Assembly: GCA_009392675.1 (NCBI GenBank)
Contig: VFFY01000253.1
Coordinates: 1-7,283, forward strand
From: SAR202 cluster bacterium
GTDB taxonomy: Bacteria; Chloroflexota; Dehalococcoidia; Lucifugimonadales; UBA826
Direction of reading: 5' to 3'
Length of the DNA: 7,283 nt
Shown: positions 1-5,451 of the stretch, one piece after another
Layout of the letters: every line of letters begins with the position of its first letter
How positions within the stretch are numbered: position 1 is the first letter of the stretch
Notes under the pieces: generated by a model
Database searches by the model: none
The model's input: only the letters and a program-made list of their open reading frames with translations
Told to the model about the DNA's origin: nothing
Program-made: the position numbers and the translations under genes

Positions 1-348
1 TATCTGATTTGTAACTACTCTGTTTTGAATGAGTTTGGTTGTACCAGTGGCAAACACCCTATGCCAAAAAAGACAGATTTTTTCTCGCAATGGAGTATCA
101 GTCATGACTAGCCTATATACCCAATGCGCACCTCCGCCGCTGCGTAAGTCAGACTGGTCAACGTGGTATCTCCTTATCAAATCATCTGGTATGACATCTG
201 GATGGTCCGGGTTCAACAAATCATCAAGAACGGCTTGATATCCCATACTAAGAGCTCGATCCATTTCATATGGAGTTGCTCCAAACCCAGCCCTTCTCAG
301 AAGGTGAGCCATTAACAATGCCTCTTGCCTAGAACGAACTGTTGTCAT
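1..348 (-). CDS. DUF1800 family protein, N-terminal part (runs off window)
   Basis: The frame is open from an ATG at 348 down to the window edge, giving 116 visible residues; the C-terminal part lies outside. Near the N-terminus (residues 15-23) it reads HLLRRAGFG, and at about residues 89-101 it has PLREKICLFWHRV followed by FATG. These match the two opening signatures of DUF1800 (a His-Leu-Leu-Arg-Arg-Ala-Gly-Phe-Gly block, then a Met/Leu-x-x-Phe-Trp-His block). Full-length members are usually about 450-500 residues. Their biochemical function is not established; they are often encoded next to a DUF1501 protein, which would be expected beyond position 1. No signal peptide is visible. The start is well supported: GGGGGAGGC lies just upstream, and a strong promoter lies about 60 bp upstream. 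Family assignment is confident; function is unknown. Confidence 0.85.
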   Translation of the reverse strand, partial: MTTVRSRQEALLMAHLLRRAGFGATPYEMDRALSMGYQAVLDDLLNPDHPDVIPDDLIRRYHVDQSDLRSGGGAHWVYRLVMTDTPLREKICLFWHRVFATGTTKLIQNRVVTNQI

Positions 349-407
349 ATTTCTGCCTCCCCCGATCTCAGTGTGTCTTCTTGAAATGTGAGTTTTTTAT
401 TGGCATG

Positions 408-435
408 AGTATACCAAGCGGTTTGCGCATGTCAA
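408..435 (-). promoter_or_regulatory. Sigma70-like promoter with extended -10 for the DUF1800 gene
   Basis: Reading the minus strand, a perfect -35 box TTGACA (435-430) is followed by a 16-bp spacer and TATACT (413-408), which matches five of six -10 bases. A TGG directly precedes the -10, forming an extended -10 element. Predicted initiation is near position 401, leaving a leader of about 50 nt that ends in the GGGGGAGGC ribosome site before the ATG at 348. An AT-rich tract upstream of the -35 box (about 440-457) could act as an UP-like element. This is the best promoter match in the window. Confidence 0.72.
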
Positions 436-486
436 AAGCCATATATGTTTTTATATGCAGGCACACAAAAACGACTTGAACCAATA

Positions 487-1527
487 CTAAATCTCGGTGA
501 GGCTACCCGACCTATACTTGCTAAGAAAATTCGTGCAGTATTCATCCTTGCCTAAAAGCATATTGATTGTGGTTTGTACCCGTTCAGATTCCATATCTAG
601 GGCGAATATTCTTTCCACATCACTTTCAACAGGATTCAATATAGCTGAATCTACCCCCGACTCAATCGAAAGTCTTATGAATGTGTCATTGATTAATTTC
701 CTCAATGGAAGCCCAAAAGAGACGTTACTCAATCCTCCAGTTATATGAATTTCTTCTCCAAATCGTTCGCGGATTTGGGCAACTGCTCCAAGATAATGAT
801 TGCCGAAGTTCTGATCTACGGCTATAGGGAATACCAGAGCATCCAAGTAGATTTGCGATAGAGGAATTTTTCTTTCCAAACATTGTTTTATCATCTGGGA
901 CAAATTGGATATGCGGTCTGAGATTTCACTAGGCATAGAATCGATCCCGCTCGCCGTTACAATCGCTGTCGCATTATTTTCAGTAACAAGATCTAAAACT
1001 GAAATCCTTTCTAATGAAGCTGAATTTATCATAGGGGGACCTTGCGGTGACCCAACGCTCCGATAACATTCTAGGCCGTGCTGAATTATTTCAACACTAG
1101 AAGAATCTATACATGGCGGTAATTTTGCGACTGACGAATAGTGGCCAATTAACCACGCCATCGCTTTTTTTTGAATATCAATTTTATAAGAGATCTCATC
1201 GACATTTAAATCTAGAAAGTTACTGCCTTTATCTTCTTGCCGTTTAATTTCTGCTGAGATGTAGTTCTCGCCATGAATTCTATCTTCATCTGAGCCAGAC
1301 ATACCAAGAGTTACGGCTATCATGAAATGCTTAACGCTTCCCTGCTTGTAAACTTGAGTGTCTTTGAAAAAATCAGGTATCGGCATGAAAGAAGTGATGT
1401 CATCTATGTTTTTATAAACGACAAATTCATCTCCATTTTCTTTTCTGATGACCCTTTTGCCGTTGGTGCGCAAGACACGGGTTGTATGAATATTTTCCCC
1501 AATAACTGTTAAAACTGATTTAACCAT
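487..1527 (-). CDS. Methyltetrahydrofolate:corrinoid methyltransferase-like protein (MeTr/AcsE, pterin-binding TIM barrel)
   Basis: A 346-residue protein of the pterin-binding (DHPS/MeTr) TIM-barrel family, which moves the N5-methyl of methyltetrahydrofolate to or from a corrinoid protein. Landmarks: VIGENIH (8-14), FLDLNVDE (104-111), CIDSSS (139-144), MINSASLE (166-173), IYLDALVFP (226-234), GLSNVSFGLP (265-274) and a C-terminal LLGKDEYC block (324-331). These align with the AcsE/MetH pterin-binding set, keeping the acidic and Asn ligands (D141, N168, D229, N268). AcsE is about 262 residues; most of the extra length is an insertion at about residues 15-88, after the first barrel strand. There is no corrinoid-binding domain, and no corrinoid protein or substrate methyltransferase in the window. 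The ATG at 1527 is preferred because GGAGG lies 5 nt upstream; a TTG at 1539 is in frame but would precede that site. It lies 12 bp after the QueF-like gene and is surely co-transcribed with it. Exact substrates are unknown. Confidence 0.85.
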   Translation of the reverse strand: MVKSVLTVIGENIHTTRVLRTNGKRVIRKENGDEFVVYKNIDDITSFMPIPDFFKDTQVYKQGSVKHFMIAVTLGMSGSDEDRIHGENYISAEIKRQEDKGSNFLDLNVDEISYKIDIQKKAMAWLIGHYSSVAKLPPCIDSSSVEIIQHGLECYRSVGSPQGPPMINSASLERISVLDLVTENNATAIVTASGIDSMPSEISDRISNLSQMIKQCLERKIPLSQIYLDALVFPIAVDQNFGNHYLGAVAQIRERFGEEIHITGGLSNVSFGLPLRKLINDTFIRLSIESGVDSAILNPVESDVERIFALDMESERVQTTINMLLGKDEYCTNFLSKYRSGSLTEI

Positions 1528-1532
1528 TAATT

Positions 1533-1537
1533 CCTCC
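1533..1537 (-). promoter_or_regulatory. Ribosome binding site that decides the MeTr start
   Basis: GGAGG on the minus strand ends 5 nt before the ATG at 1527. It lies inside the four codons that would be added by starting at the in-frame TTG at 1539, so the ATG start (346 residues) is the more credible one. Confidence 0.8.
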
Positions 1538-1539
1538 AA

Positions 1540-1941
1540 CTATTCTTCGAGTCTAGTCCAATCGTTAAATTCTTCTTTACCCCCACGAATTTTCCAATCT
1601 GAATCGATGGTCAATTTGCTGGTTATTCCTCCACGCACATTGAAATCCATAACCAAGCGAATCCGTTTAGGGGAGTAAATATCCATTAAGTCGTCATAAA
1701 TAGTGTTGATAATTCGTTCATATGAAATACGTGTATCTCTAAATTGGAAAAAATATCGTTTTAGTGACTTTAATTCAATAACACTTTGGTCTGGATAAAA
1801 TGTTATGTTAGCCACGGCAAAATCAGGTTGTGCTTCGGCACCAATAAACGTTATTTCTGGGGCATTAATCTTAATTTCATATGCCTTAGATGTCGGGTTG
1901 TCTATCTTCTGCAGAAAACTGGGTTCACTCCATCTATTCAT
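1540..1941 (-). CDS. QueF-like T-fold protein lacking the catalytic cysteine
   Basis: A 133-residue protein clearly related to the type I NADPH-dependent 7-cyano-7-deazaguanine reductase QueF. Shared blocks: NAPEIT (26-31), QPDFA (38-42), ITFYPDQSVIELKSLKRYFF (46-65), with the ELKSLK NADPH motif at 56-61, a segment around YERIINTIYDDL (74-85), and NVRGGI (101-106). B. subtilis QueF uses Cys55 to form the thioimide with preQ0, with Asp62, His96 and Glu97 assisting. Here the Asp (D40) and Glu (E75) remain. The Cys position is Gly34 or Ile33, with one residue deleted nearby, and the His is Tyr74. There is no cysteine anywhere in the protein. It is also shorter than B. subtilis QueF (about 165), lacking the N-terminal segment. 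Nitrile reduction by the known mechanism therefore looks impossible. The T-fold and retained Glu suggest it still binds a purine- or pterin-like ligand. The ATG at 1941 has AGGAG upstream, and the MeTr gene follows after 12 bp. Homology is confident; function is inferred. Confidence 0.82.
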   Translation of the reverse strand: MNRWSEPSFLQKIDNPTSKAYEIKINAPEITFIGAEAQPDFAVANITFYPDQSVIELKSLKRYFFQFRDTRISYERIINTIYDDLMDIYSPKRIRLVMDFNVRGGITSKLTIDSDWKIRGGKEEFNDWTRLEE

Positions 1942-2119
1942 AATTGCTCCTAATGGAATTGAAATTCACGCAATTTATTGTGCCATGAGCCTACTTATAT
2001 TGCTATTGACGAGCGACGAATGGGTATTAATATGTTTGTGCAGGTCATTCCAATAATTGAATAGAATTCTCCAGATGGTCAGCCGTCACAAATATAGAGC
2101 ATTTTAATAGAAAATACCG

Positions 2120-2158
2120 ATTTGACTACTCCATTTGAAAACCCAATTTGACTGCGAA
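2120..2158 (+). repeat. Three 13-bp-phased ATTTGA repeats (candidate operator)
   Basis: ATTTGA occurs at 2120, 2133 and 2146, exactly 13 bp apart, each with a C at the tenth position of its 13-bp unit. The first and third units share the longer ATTTGACT. The third unit overlaps the candidate -35 box of the CoA-transferase promoter. Regular phasing next to a promoter suggests a regulator binding array, but the units are short and AT-rich, so chance cannot be excluded. Confidence 0.4.
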
Positions 2159-2176
2159 AGACATACCCAATAGACT
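2148..2176 (+). promoter_or_regulatory. Candidate sigma70 promoter for the CoA-transferase/MBL operon
   Basis: TTGACT (2148-2153, five of six -35 bases) is followed by a 17-bp spacer and TAGACT (2171-2176, four of six -10 bases). Initiation would fall near 2183, giving a leader of about 50 nt to the start codon at 2232. Spacing is ideal, but the -10 box is only moderate. Confidence 0.45.
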
Positions 2177-2231
2177 CCGTCAGGCATGCTACTGCTTAAG
2201 TATTCCAAACCCTGAATAGACATAGGTAGAA

Positions 2232-3470
2232 ATGGATATGGCAAATTCAAACAAACCTCACGGCCCTTTATCAGGAACCCGTGTAATAGACTGGACAATG
2301 TGGCAGTTCGGGCCAGTATGTTCCATGATGTTGGCAGACCTAGGTGCAGAGGTCATTAAAGTCGAATCTCTTGACGGTGACCATGCACGCCAATTTCATA
2401 CAGTCAGCGGGTCCTCGTCCTCGCTCCCTGGAGGCTTGAATGCATATTTTGAATCCCTCAACCGGCAAAAGAAAAGTCTTTCCCTAGATTTAAAAAGTTC
2501 CTCCGGTCAAGAAATTATGCGGAAACTGGTAGGAGAATCAGACATATTTGTTCAAAATTTCAGGAAAGGGGTAGCTGAAAGATTAGGATTAGGTTACGAC
2601 GATCTAATTAAAATCAACCCTAAATTAATTTATGGTGCAGCCACCGGATATGGTCCAAACGGGCCTGACTCAGACAAGCCAGCATTCGCTTATACCGGTG
2701 AAGCTAGATCGGGTTCCTTGTGGTGGGCCGGTCCAAACGATGGTAACCCATATAATTTACAAAGTATTGCTGACCAAATTTCTGGGATCATGTTATGCAA
2801 TGGGATTCTAGGTGCGTTAGTTAATCAAAAAGAGACAGGTAAAGGGCAAAAAGTTGATGTTTCTCATCTCGGAAGCATGATGTGGTTGGGGGGCAACCGT
2901 TATGGGATGGCCTTGCTAACAGGAAACGAGCCAGGAGGCCAAGAACGAAAGAGTGCTAGAAATCCCCTTTGGAACTGCTACAAATGTTCTGATGACCACT
3001 GGATCGCATTTGCAATGAACCAAAGTGATAGATACTGGCCATCATTTTGTGAAGCAATTGAAAGACCCGATTTGAACGAAGATGAACGATACACCAATAT
3101 GGGAGTTAGAACTGAAAATAGGGTGGAATTAATTGGGAAACTAGATGATGTGTTCATAACCCAACCAAGGAAGTACTGGATTGAAAGAATGGATTCAACC
3201 GAAGGAATCATATGGGAAAAAGTGCAATCAATATGGGATCTTCCGGAGGACCCTCAAGTTGTACAAAACAATTACATAATAGATTTTGAACATCCAGTCC
3301 TAGGTCCCGTAAAATATCTTCAAACTCCGTTTCAATATAGCGAGACTCCAATAGAGACAAAATTGCCTGCCCCCGAGTTAGGACAACATACTGAAGAAAT
3401 ATTAACTGGAATACTGGGATATACATGGGAAGATATAGCAAATTTCCAAGATCAAGGAACCATAATTTAG
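2232..3470 (+). CDS. CaiB/BaiF family (class III) CoA-transferase
   Basis: A 412-residue protein of the usual length for family III CoA-transferases, which pass CoA between an acyl-CoA donor and a carboxylic acid through an aspartyl-CoA mixed anhydride. Visible family blocks: GPLSGTRVIDWT (11-22), a LADLGAEVIKVE block (34-45), NRQKKSLSLDL (77-87), DIFVQNFRKGVAERLGLGY (104-122), YGAATGYGPNGP (134-145), SIADQISGIM (178-187) and ETGKGQKVDVS (201-211). D181 is the catalytic aspartate by position, so it is predicted active. The C-terminal block HPVLGPVKYLQTP (354-366) and PAPELGQHTEEIL (379-391) is also standard. The substrate cannot be read from sequence. The ATG at 2232 follows AGGT at a short spacing; an ATG two codons later (2238) is an alternative. 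The MBL hydrolase gene follows after 9 bp. No racemase-specific feature was recognised, but racemases belong to the same superfamily. Confidence 0.93.
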   Translation: MDMANSNKPHGPLSGTRVIDWTMWQFGPVCSMMLADLGAEVIKVESLDGDHARQFHTVSGSSSSLPGGLNAYFESLNRQKKSLSLDLKSSSGQEIMRKLVGESDIFVQNFRKGVAERLGLGYDDLIKINPKLIYGAATGYGPNGPDSDKPAFAYTGEARSGSLWWAGPNDGNPYNLQSIADQISGIMLCNGILGALVNQKETGKGQKVDVSHLGSMMWLGGNRYGMALLTGNEPGGQERKSARNPLWNCYKCSDDHWIAFAMNQSDRYWPSFCEAIERPDLNEDERYTNMGVRTENRVELIGKLDDVFITQPRKYWIERMDSTEGIIWEKVQSIWDLPEDPQVVQNNYIIDFEHPVLGPVKYLQTPFQYSETPIETKLPAPELGQHTEEILTGILGYTWEDIANFQDQGTII

Positions 3471-3479
3471 GGAGATAGT

Positions 3480-4313
3480 ATGGACTACAAATCAGGTGTA
3501 ATAGAGGTAGCAGACGGGGTGTACGCATGGATAAACGAAAACTGTGCAACTAATGCTGGATTCATCGTCGGCGATGACGGCGTAATACTTATAGACACCT
3601 TAATGACACCGACATTGGCGTCTAAACTTTTAACTGTCGTGAAAGATGTTACTTCTAAACCAATCAAGTTTGTTGTAAACACACATTTTCATGGCGACCA
3701 CGTCTATGGTAACCAATATTTCCTACCCGCTCCGATCCTAGGACATGAAAATTGCAGAATCGAACTTGATACAAAATGGGATGCTAATTTATCTAGATAT
3801 TGGGCAAGGGAGACACTTAGACCGGAGTTGGAACGGATTAACAAAACACTCCCTGATGTCACATTCAAAGATCAAATGTCTATCTGGTTAGGGGATCGGG
3901 AAATAAGGATGTCCTACCACGGACGAGCACATTCTGACAGCGATATCTTATTATATTTACCTAACGAAAAAGTTTTGTTTGTAGGGGACCTAGCTGTAAA
4001 CAAAACTATCCCTGCCTTCCCCGACGGCCATATTTCTAAATGGGTGGATGTATTGAGCAAGGTGGAAGCTGTTGAGGCTGACACTTTCGTTCCGGGACAT
4101 GGCCCAGTCGGAGGAAAAGAGGAATTTAGAGAAGCCAAAGACCTATTGAAACTGTTGAATGACGAAATAAGGGCAGCCTTTGATGATGGAAAAAGTGAGG
4201 AGCAGGCAGCCAAAGATGTAAATGTTGGAAAATTCTCAGTTTTTGCCAACCAAGACAGAATTCCTCAAGTAGTGGAAATGGCGTACAAAGCCTACAGGGG
4301 TGAGTTGGATTAG
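3480..4313 (+). CDS. Metallo-beta-lactamase-fold hydrolase
   Basis: A 277-residue soluble protein with the full MBL metal-site set: NTHFHGDH (67-74, giving H69, H71, D73 and H74), H151 in HGRAHSDSD, D170 in FVGDLAV, and H207 in VPGHGPV. Together these predict a dinuclear metal hydrolase. The segment after the first motif (GNQYF, then LGHENCR) is common in general COG0491-type hydrolases. The last 60 or so residues are helical and may cap the active site. No signal peptide is seen, so it is probably cytoplasmic. The substrate is unknown: thioesters, lactones, sulfate or phosphate esters are all possible in this fold. It begins 9 bp after the CoA-transferase stop with GGAGAT directly upstream of its ATG, so the two are co-transcribed and may act on the same acyl compound. 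Its stop is one base from the stop of the convergent XRE gene. Confidence 0.92.
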   Translation: MDYKSGVIEVADGVYAWINENCATNAGFIVGDDGVILIDTLMTPTLASKLLTVVKDVTSKPIKFVVNTHFHGDHVYGNQYFLPAPILGHENCRIELDTKWDANLSRYWARETLRPELERINKTLPDVTFKDQMSIWLGDREIRMSYHGRAHSDSDILLYLPNEKVLFVGDLAVNKTIPAFPDGHISKWVDVLSKVEAVEADTFVPGHGPVGGKEEFREAKDLLKLLNDEIRAAFDDGKSEEQAAKDVNVGKFSVFANQDRIPQVVEMAYKAYRGELD

Positions 4314-4314
4314 C

Positions 4315-5175
4315 TTATCGTCCCAAGTCTTCGAGGTTGTAGTTCGATTGGTCGAGTTCCCCTTTCGTATGAAGATAATTTCTTACTACTGCATCTAGGT
4401 AATAGTAATCCTTCAAACCGTACTCGCCATACTCAATATCACCACTCATTAAAACAGAAACACTTCTCTCTACACCGCCTGGCAGAGCGACCCGGACAGC
4501 GATGATATTCTGGAAATAAGAAGTTAAGACGTCGACTGGCTTGAAATCTTCTCCTGTGAATACTCCACCTTCTTTCATTTGGTCTAGAAAGAACGAAAAT
4601 AACGGGGTACCGAAAGCTCCATGCCCTTCGACATAGATCTCTCCTTTTAAAATTACTTCCCCCTTCACTTTAACCGGATGTGAACGATGAATTGATATCC
4701 TGTTCCATGTCATTACAGGTGCACATTCAGTGGTAATATGTCTTTCCAGCTCCCGTGGACCCCAGATCCAGTCGTCACCCCAAAGGCTTTTTATCGGTAT
4801 AGATGGCCCTCCTGGCAGAAAACCAGGCCCATTAGACAAACCTATCATATGTTCCACATAAGCTTTTATAGCTTTTATACCAGAATCACTTAAGACAGTT
4901 TGGTGTCGATCTATAAGCTGCTTGATTTCTGTTACGCTCTCTGATTCACCTGCCCAGCTTTTTCTATATAAAAGGGCGTCTACTATAGGAATCCCATATG
5001 CTTCTTCTAACCCTTCAGCTATTCTATTGCTTGCGCCTATTTCCCCAGCCTCAATCCTTGAGATAACGCTTTGATTAACCCCGACGAGAGCTGCCACATC
5101 TCTTTGAGTAAGTCCTTTTTCTTTTCGCACTCTTTTAAGCACATCAGTGGTGTGAGTGAGCCCATTGGTGACCAT
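4315..5175 (-). CDS. XRE-family transcriptional regulator with large unrecognised C-terminal domain
   Basis: A 286-residue protein. Residues about 10-68 form a Cro/C1-type helix-turn-helix: VLKRVRKEKGLTQRDVA, then VGVNQSVISRIEAGE (31-45) with the typical SRIEAGE recognition-helix ending. Residues 78-112 look helical. From about 115 onward there is a Gly/Pro-rich link (GPGFLPGGP, 116-124) and a beta-rich domain of about 160 residues with alternating strands (KGEVILKGEIYVEGHG, 171-186; IIAVRVALPGGVERSVSVLM, 224-243) that I cannot assign to a known family. It is not a recognised cupin or peptidase domain. It may sense a ligand, by inference. It is convergent with the CoA-transferase/MBL operon. 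Upstream, GAGG lies 10 nt before the ATG at 5175, and an intrinsic terminator on the same strand ends about 25 nt before it, leaving no room for an obvious promoter of its own. Confidence 0.85.
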   Translation of the reverse strand: MVTNGLTHTTDVLKRVRKEKGLTQRDVAALVGVNQSVISRIEAGEIGASNRIAEGLEEAYGIPIVDALLYRKSWAGESESVTEIKQLIDRHQTVLSDSGIKAIKAYVEHMIGLSNGPGFLPGGPSIPIKSLWGDDWIWGPRELERHITTECAPVMTWNRISIHRSHPVKVKGEVILKGEIYVEGHGAFGTPLFSFFLDQMKEGGVFTGEDFKPVDVLTSYFQNIIAVRVALPGGVERSVSVLMSGDIEYGEYGLKDYYYLDAVVRNYLHTKGELDQSNYNLEDLGR

Positions 5176-5199
5176 ATTTAATTTTCCTCTACTTCATTC

Positions 5200-5238
5200 A
5201 AAATAAAAAACCCCGCCCTATGGATTAGGACGGGGTTT
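5200..5238 (-). terminator. Intrinsic terminator of the small-ORF unit, just upstream of the XRE gene
   Basis: On the minus strand a 13-bp stem (one C/A mismatch) with the core ACCCCG/CGGGGT and a 5-nt loop spans 5238-5208 and is followed by TTTTTTATTTT. On the plus strand the hairpin is followed only by GTATTTCG, so the minus strand is the effective direction. A second, smaller GC-rich hairpin (TCGCC, 5-nt loop, GGCGA; 5244-5258) precedes it by 5 nt. It ends a minus-strand transcript that includes the small frame at 5277-5372, and sits about 25 nt before the XRE start codon. Confidence 0.85.
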
Positions 5239-5276
5239 GTATTTCGCCGAAATGGCGACTAGAAAAATACCCCTTA

Positions 5277-5372
5277 TTACTTCATACAAGAACAGTTGTC
5301 AGCAGTAGGGTAAACCTGAACTGCTGTTCTGTATCCGCCGATCACGTGGTGGTATTTTTCAGTATTAGTCAT
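5277..5372 (-). CDS. Small 31-residue protein or peptide with C-terminal Cys-Ser-Cys
   Basis: An ATG at 5372 opens 31 codons ending in TAA at 5277. The peptide starts MTNTEKYHHVIGGYR and ends YPTADNCSCMK. It has a His-His pair (8-9), a Gly-Gly-Tyr-Arg (12-15) and two cysteines separated by one residue close to the C-terminus. I recognise no family. Support for it being expressed: a perfect TATAAT lies about 30 bp upstream, and a strong intrinsic terminator begins about 40 bp after its stop on the same strand, so a dedicated short transcript of roughly 190 nt is expected. Weak point: no clear Shine-Dalgarno site precedes the ATG (AGTGA about 10 nt upstream at best). Alternatives are a leader peptide for the downstream XRE gene, a metal-binding mini-protein, a peptide precursor of the RiPP type (no modification enzyme is in the window), or a small RNA with a chance frame. 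Confidence 0.5.
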   Translation of the reverse strand: MTNTEKYHHVIGGYRTAVQVYPTADNCSCMK

Positions 5373-5402
5373 ATCAACATTCACTATACATAAATATTCT
5401 TA

Positions 5403-5435
5403 ATTATATATGTCATCAATATCATATTTTGTAAA
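5403..5435 (-). promoter_or_regulatory. Candidate promoter of the small-ORF unit
   Basis: On the minus strand a perfect -10 box TATAAT (5408-5403) lies about 30 bp before the ATG at 5372. The nearest -35-like box, TTTACA (5435-5430), is five of six but 21 bp away, which is too long for normal sigma70 spacing. The -10 assignment is therefore better than the pair. The surrounding 60 bp are extremely AT-rich, so a chance match is possible. Confidence 0.35.
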
Positions 5436-5451
5436 CATTATGTTAAAACTT

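Noticed and set aside
29..238. Plus-strand open frame of 69 codons
   Set aside because: It lies wholly antisense to the DUF1800 coding region, which has family motifs, a ribosome site and a promoter.
440..457. CATATA / TATATG inverted repeat downstream of the MeTr gene
   Set aside because: Six A/T-rich pairs without a T-run; more likely part of the AT-rich tract upstream of the DUF1800 promoter than a terminator.
1528..1539. In-frame TTG start adding four residues to the MeTr protein
   Set aside because: The extra codons contain the GGAGG ribosome site that serves the ATG at 1527, so the ATG start is preferred.
1942..2231. Possible promoter (TATAAG) for the QueF-like/MeTr operon on the minus strand around 1996-2001
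   Set aside because: No acceptable -35 box at normal spacing; the promoter of this operon cannot be placed from sequence.
2104..2298. Minus-strand open frame of 64 codons upstream of and overlapping the CoA-transferase start
   Set aside because: No ribosome site or family resemblance, and it overlaps the promoter and the first codons of a well-supported gene.
2682..2721. Suspected loss of the catalytic aspartate in the CoA-transferase (Ala in the AFAYTGEARSG block)
   Set aside because: The catalytic aspartate of this family is in the later aD-x-x-x-G block, which is present as SIADQISG with D181.
3208..3549. Minus-strand open frame of 113 codons across the CoA-transferase/MBL junction
   Set aside because: It is antisense to two strongly supported genes and its translation shows no recognisable domain.
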